Assembly: GCF_018342475.1 (NCBI RefSeq)
Contig: NZ_JAEMUD010000002.1
Coordinates: forward strand, 186,001 to 250,000
DNA from: Parachlamydia sp. AcF125
Lineage (GTDB): Bacteria > Chlamydiota > Chlamydiia > Chlamydiales > Parachlamydiaceae
Length of the DNA: 64,000 nucleotides
Direction of reading: 5' to 3'
Position numbers and translations under genes: made by a program. Positions 1 to 11,296 of the stretch are shown in pieces. Below the pieces are notes generated by a model. That model did not search any database and was not told where the DNA came from. It worked only from the letters and a program-made list of their open reading frames with translations. Each line of letters starts with the position of its first letter. The first letter of the stretch is position 1.

Positions 1-2
1 AT

Positions 3-2030
3 TACCCATCAGGTACAACCTTGGAGTGGGAGAAAAATAGCTCGTTTGCCTTTTTAGACTTACCAGAGGGCAGTACAGTGCTTTATGCCGAACTGATTTG
101 GTCAGGCAGCTATGGATTCCAAAATGAGATTACAGGCAATGAACCGGATACCCCTATCACTCTCATCACGCCTAAAAATGCAAGTTTCACCATTACCCCC
201 GATTCAAGCTCAAGCCAAACTGCAACGACTCCAGGCTATTCAAATTGTGGAAATTACGTGCGCAGCGCAGATGTCACCCCCTACGTTAAGGAAGGTGGCG
301 GGGGAAAATATACGGTAGGAGGCATACCGGCTACTATTTCTGCGCTGGATGATACCCATAATGCGGCAGGATGGACTCTTGCGGTTGTTTATCGAAATGG
401 ATCGATGTTAACGTATAACATGACATTGTTTGTAGGTTGTGAACAAGCTTCCTATGAGACAAATGCGCCGGCGGAAGTTTCGGGTTTTTGTGCTCCTCCT
501 TCGGGAGCGCTCAAAGGCAATTTATTTATTAGTGCTATTGAAGGAGACGCCAATAAAAGTGGCGACCACATGTTATTTGGGAGCAGTTTACCCCTGACAA
601 CCGAAAATAATTCGTTGTCAGGTACAAACAATCCTGAGGAAAATTTTTTTGGCTCGCAAATCAATACGCTTCTTCCGACCAATCAAAGTTCAGCGTTAAC
701 TCAGCTTGATGAAAATGGCTCGGGCCTTTTAGATACAAGAGGGAGCTTTGGTAACTTCAATGCGGATCCAGCAACAGGAAATATTTTGTCTGGCTGTAGG
801 CAAGGATATGATATTACAAGCATTGATATTTCCGATCAGCTTACACATGATCAAAGATCTGCTTACGCTCTTGGAACCACGACAGGGGACGACTATACCA
901 TCAATGCTTTGGGCATTCAAATTCAGGTGGGTGCCCCTACTATTGCTGCCACAATGCGAGTCAACTCAGAAGAGTCGATTGAAGCTAATGTAGGCGATAC
1001 CGTCACTTTCACCTGCAATTTTCAAAATAACGGGACAAGTGATGCCATCAAAGTTATATTTAAAGATATCTTGGAGGATGGCCTGGAGTATGTACCCGGC
1101 AGCTTTAAGCTCAATCAAGCCCTACAGGCAGATCCTGATCTCACCGTGGGTTTCCCTCTAGGAGAGCTGCCCATCGGCCAATCAGGAATTATTGAATTTG
1201 AAGCTCTCATTACCAAGTATCCCGCTAATGGCAACGTGTTTTATAATTTGGGAATCATCGATTACCAGTATCAAACTTGTCTAGATAACATGTTCAGCCT
1301 TGAAGCAGTTACAAACACTGTCTCCATTACACTCCCCTTGCTTATTCCAGACCTCACCGTTCATAAACAGGTTAATGCGGAGGAATCTATCGATGCTTGG
1401 GTAGGGGAGACTGTAACATTTACCGTGAACATCGATTCCGTAGGGCCAGGGATAGCTCGTAACGTTATTTTGAAAGATCCTTTGCCATCTGGCCATACGC
1501 TTGTTCCAAATACCGTTTTGGTAAATGGGGCTCCTGTAAGTTCGGAGGATCTGGAAGGGGGCGTTCCGATCGGGGATATGGATGCAGGAGAGGTGTCTAC
1601 AGTGAGCTTTCAAGCGACCATTAATGACTATCCTCCCACGGATAACGCTTATTTTTATACAGCGAATATCGATTATCAGTATTTAGCCACACCTAATGAA
1701 TTTGCGGATCTTTCAGCCATTTCCAACACTGTGCGCACAAATTTTACCCCTCCTCCCTCTTTATTTACAGGACGTGTAAAAAAATGCCAATCCCTTGACC
1801 GGAAATATTATTCTTTTACGGCAGAATGGCAAGCTCCCAACTCTCCAGACGTTTTGTTTTATCGTATCTACCATCAAGGGAAAATTGTAGCTAGAGTGGA
1901 TACTCATTCTCCTTTGATCTATAAAATTTGTTTGAAGTCAAAAAAGTTCGTGCATGGGTATGAAATCGCGGCTGTTTATCCCAATAACAAGGAAAGTCAG
2001 CGTGTTAAGGTGAGGATTGTAAATGAATAA
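3..2030 (+). CDS. DUF11-repeat surface protein, 5' end outside window
   Basis: The reading frame is already open at base 3 and has no convincing start (the first candidate is a TTG at 21), so the N-terminus lies upstream of the window. About 675 residues are visible. The last third holds two copies of an Ig-like DUF11-type repeat, one starting VNSEESIEANVGDTVTF and the other VNAEESIDAWVGETVTF, each about 130 residues with the typical KD-L-GL-Y-PGS pattern. Such repeats occur in secreted or surface-anchored bacterial proteins. The C-terminal 80 residues look like a separate small beta domain. The stop codon overlaps the start of the next gene by 8 bases, so the two are probably co-transcribed. 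The exact function is unknown; the surface location is inferred from the family. Confidence 0.8.
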   Translation, partial: YPSGTTLEWEKNSSFAFLDLPEGSTVLYAELIWSGSYGFQNEITGNEPDTPITLITPKNASFTITPDSSSSQTATTPGYSNCGNYVRSADVTPYVKEGGGGKYTVGGIPATISALDDTHNAAGWTLAVVYRNGSMLTYNMTLFVGCEQASYETNAPAEVSGFCAPPSGALKGNLFISAIEGDANKSGDHMLFGSSLPLTTENNSLSGTNNPEENFFGSQINTLLPTNQSSALTQLDENGSGLLDTRGSFGNFNADPATGNILSGCRQGYDITSIDISDQLTHDQRSAYALGTTTGDDYTINALGIQIQVGAPTIAATMRVNSEESIEANVGDTVTFTCNFQNNGTSDAIKVIFKDILEDGLEYVPGSFKLNQALQADPDLTVGFPLGELPIGQSGIIEFEALITKYPANGNVFYNLGIIDYQYQTCLDNMFSLEAVTNTVSITLPLLIPDLTVHKQVNAEESIDAWVGETVTFTVNIDSVGPGIARNVILKDPLPSGHTLVPNTVLVNGAPVSSEDLEGGVPIGDMDAGEVSTVSFQATINDYPPTDNAYFYTANIDYQYLATPNEFADLSAISNTVRTNFTPPPSLFTGRVKKCQSLDRKYYSFTAEWQAPNSPDVLFYRIYHQGKIVARVDTHSPLIYKICLKSKKFVHGYEIAAVYPNNKESQRVKVRIVNE

Positions 2031-2589
2031 AAAAATTTCTAAAGAATGGCTTTTCTTTTTGGTTTGCTTATGTCTGCCGATTTTCGCTCAGGCAGAAATG
2101 GCAATTAAATATCGTACCGCCGCTCTTTTTCCAGCCAATAGCCGTTTTAGCCATCTATATGAGGATGTGATTCCCAACTATCAATTCGAAGTCTCCAAAT
2201 GTATTTGCCCCCATGTCGCGTTATGGGCGAATGCTGACTTTTTTTCAACACATGGAAAAGCAAGCAAATGTGGTCCGTCAAAAATGGGAAGTTTCAACTT
2301 GAGCGTTGGGCCAAAATGGATTTACCCTCTTTCCTGTCGATTAGAGTGGTACATAGGAGTGGGGGCTAACCTTGCAATGACCCATGTGAAAAATAAAACC
2401 CCTTGCGGAGGTCATCATAAGCATAAAACAGCTGTAGGGGGTGTATTTAAAAGTGGGATTAATTTTTATTTACGGCCGCATTTATTCCTCGATATGTTTT
2501 TCGACTACCTTTATCAACCCGTTCATTTTCATAAATGGGTAGATATAGGGGGAGCTAAAATTGGAGGGGGGATAGGCTATAGCTTTTAA
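2023..2589 (+). CDS. Small outer-membrane-type protein with signal peptide
   Basis: This gene encodes 188 residues with a clear Sec signal peptide (charged MNKK, hydrophobic core, cleavage near AQA at residue 24). The mature part has alternating hydrophobic and polar residues, many aromatic residues and several cysteines. It ends in Ser-Phe, and a C-terminal aromatic residue is typical of outer-membrane beta-barrels. The start overlaps the end of the DUF11 gene by 8 bases, which suggests translational coupling and a shared role at the cell surface. I do not recognise the family. An eight-strand barrel or cysteine-linked envelope protein would fit, because the chlamydial envelope is built from disulfide-linked proteins, but that is inference. 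Confidence 0.72.
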   Translation: MNKKISKEWLFFLVCLCLPIFAQAEMAIKYRTAALFPANSRFSHLYEDVIPNYQFEVSKCICPHVALWANADFFSTHGKASKCGPSKMGSFNLSVGPKWIYPLSCRLEWYIGVGANLAMTHVKNKTPCGGHHKHKTAVGGVFKSGINFYLRPHLFLDMFFDYLYQPVHFHKWVDIGGAKIGGGIGYSF

Positions 2590-2743
2590 AACCTAGCAAT
2601 TTTAAGTTTTTAAGAAGAAAAGGGCATTTTTGGATTAATGAAGAAAGCTTCTGGGCACAGCGGTTGCGATTGAGCAATCAGCTATGTTGAAAGGTATTTT
2701 CCCATGTGGTTTGGGTTTATAAAATTTCTGATTTTTCCTAATT

Positions 2744-3841
2744 TTAATAAAAATGGAGCTTTAGGAATAAATTTTCTAGCGTAATGCCGATGGATGAGGA
2801 GCGCTCTAAGGCTTTTCTAGCTTCGTTAATCGCTGTTTGCACCTGTTCGAGGGAAAGGCGGTTGCCCTGTTGGGCAGACTGTTCTAGCTGTTTATAAGCT
2901 TCTTTGTGAAAAAGGAAATTGGGATCTGCTTTCACGCGCATCAATTCTAGATCGCGGTACCAGCTGAGAATAAAATCTAAAAGATGAGTGGTTTCACGGT
3001 TTGTTTGTACGGAAACAAAGCCTTCAATTTCTTTTTCAAGAGATTCTCGTTGGATGGCTGTTAAATTTTCAAGATGGCTGGATAATTCTTGGCGCATCTC
3101 CTCTTCTGCCTGCTTTTTGGACTGTTCAAGCTGCTCTGTCAACTGACGAACGGTTTCGAGAAGAGCTCCATAAGAAGAAAATCGGCCGGCAGCTAATAGA
3201 GGGAGAAGAATATCGGGATAATAGCTCTTTTGGGAGCAAAGGCGCGTAGCCTGTGCAAAAGATCCTTTAGATGAGGCAGCGATGGCCTGAGCTTCAGCCT
3301 CTGTTTTTTGGAAGCGCTCTTGGACGAATGGAATAAGATGGCTTGTTTCCACTTGCTGAAAGTAAAGGGTTTGAAAGCGAGATCTCAGGGTTGGAAGCAA
3401 ATTTTCTGGCAAGGAGGTCAGAAGAATAATCACGCTATCGAGAGCCGGTTCTTCAAAGGTTTTCAGAAGGGCGTTTGCGCTATAGGGAAGCATGCGTTCA
3501 GCTTCATGAATAATAAAGACTTTACGTTTGGCTTGATAAGGAACTAAATAGATTTCTTCAGTGAGTTGTCGCATGGCATCAATACTATGCATGCCGAGCT
3601 TGCCTTCTGGCTGGTAGATGTGTAAGTCTGGATGAGTCTCTGCTTTGACTTGCTCGCGTTGATCTGATGAGCCATCTGTGAGCAGAATTTCTGCAAACGC
3701 TTTAGCAAAAAGGCTTTTTCCCACGCCTTCTGGCCCTGCAAAAAGAAGGGATTGGCTAATGGCGTTTTTTTTGATCATTTTGATGAGATAGTGCTTGATG
3801 GGATCGTTGCCGTGAAGATGAGAAAAGTAGGTTTCAAGCAT
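2744..3841 (-). CDS. holB: DNA polymerase III delta-prime subunit (clamp loader)
   Basis: This gene encodes a protein of about 365 residues with an AAA+ clamp-loader fold. The Walker A motif GPEGVGKS lies near residue 36, and an ALLKTFEEP motif and a sensor-1 region (LLTSLPENLLPTLRSR) follow, as in HolB/DnaX. It would help load the beta sliding clamp in the replisome. The frame stays open further upstream, but that part overlaps tmk and is not HolB-like. I place the start at the ATG at 3841; the ATG at 3844 is an alternative. The start overlaps the tmk stop in ATGATGCTTGA, so translation is probably coupled. The expected zinc-finger cysteines of DnaX are not evident, which fits delta-prime better than tau/gamma. 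Confidence 0.88.
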   Translation of the reverse strand: MLETYFSHLHGNDPIKHYLIKMIKKNAISQSLLFAGPEGVGKSLFAKAFAEILLTDGSSDQREQVKAETHPDLHIYQPEGKLGMHSIDAMRQLTEEIYLVPYQAKRKVFIIHEAERMLPYSANALLKTFEEPALDSVIILLTSLPENLLPTLRSRFQTLYFQQVETSHLIPFVQERFQKTEAEAQAIAASSKGSFAQATRLCSQKSYYPDILLPLLAAGRFSSYGALLETVRQLTEQLEQSKKQAEEEMRQELSSHLENLTAIQRESLEKEIEGFVSVQTNRETTHLLDFILSWYRDLELMRVKADPNFLFHKEAYKQLEQSAQQGNRLSLEQVQTAINEARKALERSSSIGITLENLFLKLHFY

Positions 3842-4496
3842 CATAGTCACTGAGTAAACGGCTGATAGTTTCACGCGCATCGCGCCAGACGAGCTCAGGT
3901 GACTGGCTTGCATCGATGACATGATAACGCTCGGGGTTTTGGTGAATGAGTTTAATAAATCCTTTGCGAACACGCTCATGAAATTCCAATTTTTCAGATT
4001 CAATCCGGTCAATAGAACCGATGGGAGCGTCTTCTTTAGCTGCCTGTTGTGTTCTTGCTAACCCTAGGTGGGGATCAATGTCTAAATAAAGGGTTAAATC
4101 AGGGACCACGCTGGCACACACAAATTCGCATAATTTTTGAACGGATTCTAAGCCCAGTCCCCGAGCGACTCCTTGATAAGCAATCGTGGAATCGTTAAAT
4201 CTATCGCATAACACAATTTTTCCTTTTGCAAGAGAAGGGAGAATCAGTTCCTCTATATGCTGAGCGCGCGCTGCCAAGAAAAGTAAAAGCTCTGCTTTAA
4301 TGCTGATAGGTGTTTTAGAGTTTTGCTGCAATAGCCATTGCCGGATAGTATTTCCGAGAGCGGATCCACCAGGTTCACGGGTAGAGACAACATCATAGCC
4401 AAGTTGCTTAAGGTCGGCTTCAACATGCTGGATAAGGGTTGTTTTGCCAGCGCCTTCGCCCCCTTCAAAGGTAATGAAACAAGGATGTTTTTTCAT
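3834..4496 (-). CDS. tmk: Thymidylate kinase
   Basis: This gene encodes 220 residues that phosphorylate dTMP to dTDP in dTTP synthesis. The P-loop FEGGEGAGKTT lies at about residues 8-18, the DRF motif (LCDRFNDSTIAYQG) near 95 and a lid region further on. I chose the ATG at 4496 because it places the P-loop at the family's usual distance from the N-terminus. Upstream in-frame starts (ATG at 4505, TTG at 4547) would add atypical residues. The gene lies between gyrA and holB, and its stop overlaps the holB start. This is the chlamydial order gyrB-gyrA-tmk-holB. Confidence 0.93.
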   Translation of the reverse strand: MKKHPCFITFEGGEGAGKTTLIQHVEADLKQLGYDVVSTREPGGSALGNTIRQWLLQQNSKTPISIKAELLLFLAARAQHIEELILPSLAKGKIVLCDRFNDSTIAYQGVARGLGLESVQKLCEFVCASVVPDLTLYLDIDPHLGLARTQQAAKEDAPIGSIDRIESEKLEFHERVRKGFIKLIHQNPERYHVIDASQSPELVWRDARETISRLLSDYDA

Positions 4497-4555
4497 TGTG
4501 TGCATGATGTATCGAAAGGGATAGCTGCAGATAGGTTCTGCAGCCAATCGGTTGT

Positions 4556-7159
4556 TTATTCTTCGCCTTCTTCAAAAGGTGTCGCTAGTTCTTCTTCTTT
4601 GATTTCTTCTTCGATGGTTTCCTCAAAGCCAGACTCTTCAAAATCAGCTCCGCCCGTTGTCTCTATAGGAAGAGAGGGGCTAGGCTCTGGAGTTTCTGTT
4701 TTATTGTTTTCCATGTCGTCGGAGACTTCCAATTTTTGGATGGCAACCAGGTAATCGCCCTCTTTTAAGTTAGCTAATTTGACACCCTGGGTATTGCGTC
4801 CCATCACGCGCAGATCTTTCATGCTGATCCGCACCGTTTGGCCTTGAGCCGATATCATTACCATGCCATCTTCATCTTTCACACATAAGGCGCCCACCAC
4901 ATTTCCATTTCTTTCACTTGTGATGATCGAGCGTACGCCCACGCCTCCTCGGTTTGTTTGTCGGAAATCTTCCACGTTAGAACGCTTACCAAATCCATTT
5001 TCACACACGATTAAGATCGTTTCTGTGCCGTTGACAGCTTCACAGCCTACCACATAGTCGGTGTCATCCTTAAGGGTCACCCCTTTTACCCCGCGAGCGG
5101 TACGTCCCATGGGCCGCACTTTGCCTTGGTCAAACCGCACAGCCATTCCCAGGTAGGTGAAGAGCATGATTTGTTGCGCCTCAGAGACTAACCTTGCTGC
5201 CACGACTTCATCGCCTTCCACAATGTCTAGCGCCCAAATTCCTTTGCGCCTAGGGTGGCTAAACTCAGCAAGCCCTGTCTTTTTAACAATTCCTTTTTTA
5301 GTCGCCATGAGGATATAAGCCTGCTGTTCGAAATTGGAAACGCGCAAGACAGTTGCAATTTTCTCATCGGGGCGAATGTCTTCCAGAAGGTTGATTAAGG
5401 GCTTTCCTTTTGATTTTCGGCCTGTCTCCGGAATTTGCCAAACTTTTAGCCAATAGCAGCGGCCAAGGTTTGTGAAAATTAGCAGATGATCATGAGTCGA
5501 AGCGACGTAAAGTCCTTTAATGGCATCTTCTTCTCGCTTTAAGTGCATGCCGGCAATTCCTTGCCCGCCACGGCGTTGTTCCCGGAAAGTGTCGACTGGC
5601 ATCCGTTTAATATAATCATCTTCGGAAATGGTGATAATGACAGATTCATTGGCAATTAAATCTTCCATGTTCACTTCGCTTTCAGCCGCCATAATTTGGG
5701 TTTTACGCCCTGTGCGATGGTGTTTTTGAATGTCTTGCAATTCATCTTGAATAATATCCCGCACCATCGCTTCGCTAGCAAGAACGGCACGGTAGTACTC
5801 GATTTTTTGCAAGAGCTCTCGGTATTCTTCGTTGATTTTTTCGTATTCTAAGCCAGTCAATTGATAAAGTTTGAGGTCTAGAACCGCATTGGCTTGCCTT
5901 TCTGTGAGATCAAACTGTTTAATCAGTTCATCGCGCGCTTCTTCGCGGTTATTGCTGGCTCGGATTATCCGAACCACATCGTCCATATGCTGGATGGCTT
6001 TTAGGTAGCCTTCTAGAATATGGGCGCGCGCTTCTGCTTTATTCAATTCAAAACGTGTTCGGCGGCGGACAACTTCAATGCGATGGTCAACCCAGGCTGC
6101 AATGAGTTGCTTGATGTTCATGATCTTTGGCAGGCCTTTATCTAAGGCCAACATGTTGCAACCAAAAGTGATTTGTAAGTCGCTATACTTAAATAGCTGG
6201 TTGAGGACCACCTCGGTGATTTCTCCCCGTTTTAGCTCAATTACAATGCGCATCCCATCTTTATCCGATTCATCGCGTAAATCAGAAATCCCGGTGATGG
6301 TTTTGGCGTTGATAAGATCGGCAATCTGTTCAATCAAGCGGGACTTGTTGACGTTGTAAGGAATCTCATCCACAATCAACCGTTGCCTATCGGGGTTTTC
6401 CTCATTTTCTTCCACGCGGATTACGGCGCGCAAAAGGAGCCGTCCACGCCCTGTGTGAAAGGCTTCTTTAATTCCACGGTAGCCGCAGATAATCCCTCCT
6501 GTGGGAAAATCAGGAGCTGGCATAACCTTCATGATTTCATCGATCGAGACGGCAGGATTTTGCAAGACCAGCAAGGTTGCTTGGATTAATTCATTGAGGT
6601 TGTGAGGGGGAATATTCGTCGCCATGCCCACCGCAATTCCAGAGGAACCGTTGCACAGCAAATTAGGAAATTTAGCAGGAAAAACAGTCGGCTCTTTTTT
6701 GGTCTCGTCATAGTTTGAAACCATTTCGACTGTGTTTTTATCTAAATCTTCCATGAGTTGCACGGAAGCATGCGTTAAGCGGGCTTCTGTATAACGCATC
6801 GCGGCGGGCTGGTCGCCGTCCACCGAGCCGAAGTTTCCTTGACCATCGATCAGGGGATAGCGCATGAGCCAACCTTGAGCCATGCGGACAAGGGTTGGGT
6901 AAATGACTTGCTCACCATGGGGGTGGTAGTCACCAGACGTATCACCTGAAATCTTGGCACATTTACGATGCTTTCCACCAGGACTTAAATTCAGTTGGCG
7001 CATGGCATAGAGAATTCGCCTCTGAGAGGGTTTCAAGCCATCGCGCGCATCCGGCAAAGCGCGGGCTATAATCACTGACATCGAATAGCGCAAATAGCTA
7101 TCCTTCATTTCATCTTCAACATTACGAGGAACGACAATCTCGTTTTCAGTGTAAGACAT
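4556..7159 (-). CDS. gyrA: DNA gyrase subunit A
   Basis: This gene encodes 867 residues, the breakage-reunion subunit of gyrase, which introduces negative supercoils with GyrB. The winged-helix/tower region contains the catalytic tyrosine in AAMRYTEAR (Tyr123). The GyrA box is present as QRRGGQG, followed by the C-terminal beta-pinwheel repeats and a Glu-rich tail ending EEGEE. An AGGAGA ribosome-binding site precedes the ATG by 6 bases. In the quinolone-resistance region, E. coli Ser83 and Asp87 correspond to Gln84 and Pro88 (see findings). The gene is downstream of gyrB by 26 bases and upstream of tmk, so it sits in an operon. Confidence 0.97.
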   Translation of the reverse strand: MSYTENEIVVPRNVEDEMKDSYLRYSMSVIIARALPDARDGLKPSQRRILYAMRQLNLSPGGKHRKCAKISGDTSGDYHPHGEQVIYPTLVRMAQGWLMRYPLIDGQGNFGSVDGDQPAAMRYTEARLTHASVQLMEDLDKNTVEMVSNYDETKKEPTVFPAKFPNLLCNGSSGIAVGMATNIPPHNLNELIQATLLVLQNPAVSIDEIMKVMPAPDFPTGGIICGYRGIKEAFHTGRGRLLLRAVIRVEENEENPDRQRLIVDEIPYNVNKSRLIEQIADLINAKTITGISDLRDESDKDGMRIVIELKRGEITEVVLNQLFKYSDLQITFGCNMLALDKGLPKIMNIKQLIAAWVDHRIEVVRRRTRFELNKAEARAHILEGYLKAIQHMDDVVRIIRASNNREEARDELIKQFDLTERQANAVLDLKLYQLTGLEYEKINEEYRELLQKIEYYRAVLASEAMVRDIIQDELQDIQKHHRTGRKTQIMAAESEVNMEDLIANESVIITISEDDYIKRMPVDTFREQRRGGQGIAGMHLKREEDAIKGLYVASTHDHLLIFTNLGRCYWLKVWQIPETGRKSKGKPLINLLEDIRPDEKIATVLRVSNFEQQAYILMATKKGIVKKTGLAEFSHPRRKGIWALDIVEGDEVVAARLVSEAQQIMLFTYLGMAVRFDQGKVRPMGRTARGVKGVTLKDDTDYVVGCEAVNGTETILIVCENGFGKRSNVEDFRQTNRGGVGVRSIITSERNGNVVGALCVKDEDGMVMISAQGQTVRISMKDLRVMGRNTQGVKLANLKEGDYLVAIQKLEVSDDMENNKTETPEPSPSLPIETTGGADFEESGFEETIEEEIKEEELATPFEEGEE

Positions 7160-7185
7160 TATTTCTCCTGGAATATAACCAATGA

Positions 7186-9687
<2,502 letters not shown>

Positions 9688-9731
9688 TCAACAACCTTGA
9701 TAAATGATTTAGTCTCATGCTTAAGTGGAGC

Positions 9732-10070
9732 TCAGCCCATCCGAAACATAATTCCTTTGATCATGACTTTTGGAAACTTTTCTCTTAAAATTCGTAAAAT
9801 TCTAGGCTTTTCATTTTGGTTTAGCAAACTGTACAAAGTAGAATTTTTGACTTTGACGACAAAAATGCCGTCAGAAAAAGAAACGGCCTGGGTCATTCCA
9901 GCTAGTTTAGGTCCGATTATACCTGGCCAAGCAGCAAGGACTAGGTCGGGATGTTCCTGATATTTTTCATGAATCCTTGCTAGGACAGCAGTTAAAACAT
10001 CGCTAACTTGATGAGTCGTGACTTCAGTTCCGTCGTAGTCCTTTGGGATGCGCCGTGTGTTTTTTCTCAC
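9732..10070 (-). CDS. dciA: DUF721/DciA family protein
   Basis: This gene encodes 112 residues with the DUF721 core (AWPGIIGPKLAGMTQAVSF, then VVKVKNSTLYSLLNQNE and LREKFP), which has a KH-like fold. DciA-type proteins are the ancestral bacterial partners that help load the replicative helicase DnaB in genomes lacking DnaC. The start is GTG at 10070, supported by a TGAGGAAATC ribosome-binding site directly upstream. In known chlamydial genomes a DUF721 gene sits beside gyrB, as here. The position fits a DNA replication operon (dciA-gyrB-gyrA-tmk-holB). The helicase-loading role is inferred from the family. Confidence 0.82.
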   Translation of the reverse strand: MRKNTRRIPKDYDGTEVTTHQVSDVLTAVLARIHEKYQEHPDLVLAAWPGIIGPKLAGMTQAVSFSDGIFVVKVKNSTLYSLLNQNEKPRILRILREKFPKVMIKGIMFRMG

Positions 10071-10091
10071 GATTTCCTCATGGTCAATATG

Positions 10092-10127
10092 AGCATTTAA
10101 TATAGCATATCTTTATACCTGGATCAA
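10092..10127 (-). promoter_or_regulatory. Putative sigma-70 promoter for dciA-gyrB-gyrA operon
   Basis: On the minus strand TTGATC (10127-10122) and TATATT (10104-10099) are separated by 17 bases. This would start transcription near 10092, about 22 bases before the GTG of dciA. The -35 box overlaps the stop codon of the upstream sugar-kinase gene, so read-through from that gene is also possible. This is sequence resemblance only. Confidence 0.4.
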
Positions 10128-11116
10128 CACTTTATTTTCTCCTGGGGAACCAAGTCTGAGAATTGACTTTCGAGTGCTAGGACGGCGGCTCCAAGCAGGG
10201 AAGCCTTCCCTTGTGTGGCGGTTGCCACTACCTCTAACTCTTGCAAAGCCGCGGCTAGCGCGCGCATTTGGATGCCGGCCCGAATTTCTTCAAGGAAGTG
10301 GGGATAGCCAGATAAGATTCCTCCGCCAATAATCAGCCGTTTGGGATTTAAAATATTTACAATCGTGCTAGCACAAGCAATCAAAGCGTTAGAAGCGTCA
10401 CGGATCACTTCCATGGCGATTGGATCGGCGTGCTTAGCGGCTTCAAAGACAAGGGCCGCATCAATGTTGTCTAAGTTTTGCTGGGCGAGTTCCAATAGAG
10501 GGGAAGGCTTGCCATATTCCTTTAGTTTTACTTTAGCTCTTTTGGCGATTGCCCATCCGCCGCTATAGGCTTCCACGCAGCCGTAATTTCCGCATGTACA
10601 AAGGGGACCGTTTAGATCTACTGTCATATGCCCAATTTCTCCGGCAGTATGAGTGCTCCCTGAGAAAATACGGTGATTAATCACTGCTCCACCTCCTACG
10701 CCAGTCCCTAAAAACATGCAAACAAAATTTGAGCAATTTTTCCCCGCTCCAAAAATCCATTCGCCGCGGGTAGCAGTGCGCACATCGTTATCTATATAAA
10801 TAGGAAGTGGAGTGAAGTTTTCTAAGAGTTTTTTTAAAGGGGTGTTTTTGAAGGGGAGGTTAGGGGTTGAAAGGACAGTAGAGGCAGAGTGGATTTGGCC
10901 AGGAATTCCAATCCCTACTCCCATAACCGGCTCTGGAGCCTGACGGTGCAGGTTTTGGATGGTTGTTCCGATTTGATGCACAATAGCCTCTAAGCCTTCT
11001 TTTGCTGGGGTGAGAGATTTGGAATGAAAAAGAATAGAGCCTTCTGTATCCACTAAAGCTGCTTCAATCTTTGTGCCCCCCACGTCGATTCCAATTGTCC
11101 ACTTTTTTAACCTCAT
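10124..11116 (-). CDS. ROK-family sugar kinase (glucokinase-like)
   Basis: This gene encodes 330 residues. The N-terminal phosphate motif IGIDVGGTKIEAALVD is followed by an IDNDVRTATRGEW segment and the catalytic GTGVGGG. The ROK zinc site CTCGNYGCVEAYSGG comes next, and the adenosine motif is IIGGGILSG. ROK kinases phosphorylate glucose, N-acetylmannosamine or related sugars with ATP. Substrate cannot be assigned from the motifs alone, but a glucokinase role is the most common for this subgroup. An AGAGG ribosome-binding site precedes the ATG. It lies 53 bases upstream of dciA on the same strand. A cytoplasmic hexokinase activity would feed host-derived glucose into metabolism, which is inference. 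Confidence 0.87.
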   Translation of the reverse strand: MRLKKWTIGIDVGGTKIEAALVDTEGSILFHSKSLTPAKEGLEAIVHQIGTTIQNLHRQAPEPVMGVGIGIPGQIHSASTVLSTPNLPFKNTPLKKLLENFTPLPIYIDNDVRTATRGEWIFGAGKNCSNFVCMFLGTGVGGGAVINHRIFSGSTHTAGEIGHMTVDLNGPLCTCGNYGCVEAYSGGWAIAKRAKVKLKEYGKPSPLLELAQQNLDNIDAALVFEAAKHADPIAMEVIRDASNALIACASTIVNILNPKRLIIGGGILSGYPHFLEEIRAGIQMRALAAALQELEVVATATQGKASLLGAAVLALESQFSDLVPQEKIKC

Positions 11117-11168
11117 AAAACCTCTTTAGATCAAATGTAAAATCTCTATTCAAAATGTTTCAGATGTT

Positions 11169-11197
11169 TTGCCAAAAGTAATTAATTATGATAAACT
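11169..11197 (+). promoter_or_regulatory. Weak candidate promoter for TPR gene
   Basis: TTGCCA (11169-11174) and TAAACT (11192-11197) are 17 bases apart in an AT-rich 180-base gap. They lie about 100 bases before the TPR gene start. The -10 box matches only four of six positions, so this is tentative. Confidence 0.25.
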
Positions 11198-11296
11198 TTT
11201 AAATATTGTAATAAAACTTTGCTTTTTTTATGATTTGAGACGTAATGGCATGTTTCAAATTAACCAACATTCACTAGGCTTTCCTCTCAAGATCTT

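Noticed and set aside
3842-4012. A 422-residue version of HolB beginning at 4012
   Set aside because: The extra N-terminus is unlike HolB and overlaps tmk in another frame. The ATG at 3841 sits where tmk stops.
4497-4547. Longer tmk start (TTG at 4547)
   Set aside because: It would add residues before the P-loop that the family lacks, and it has no ribosome-binding site.
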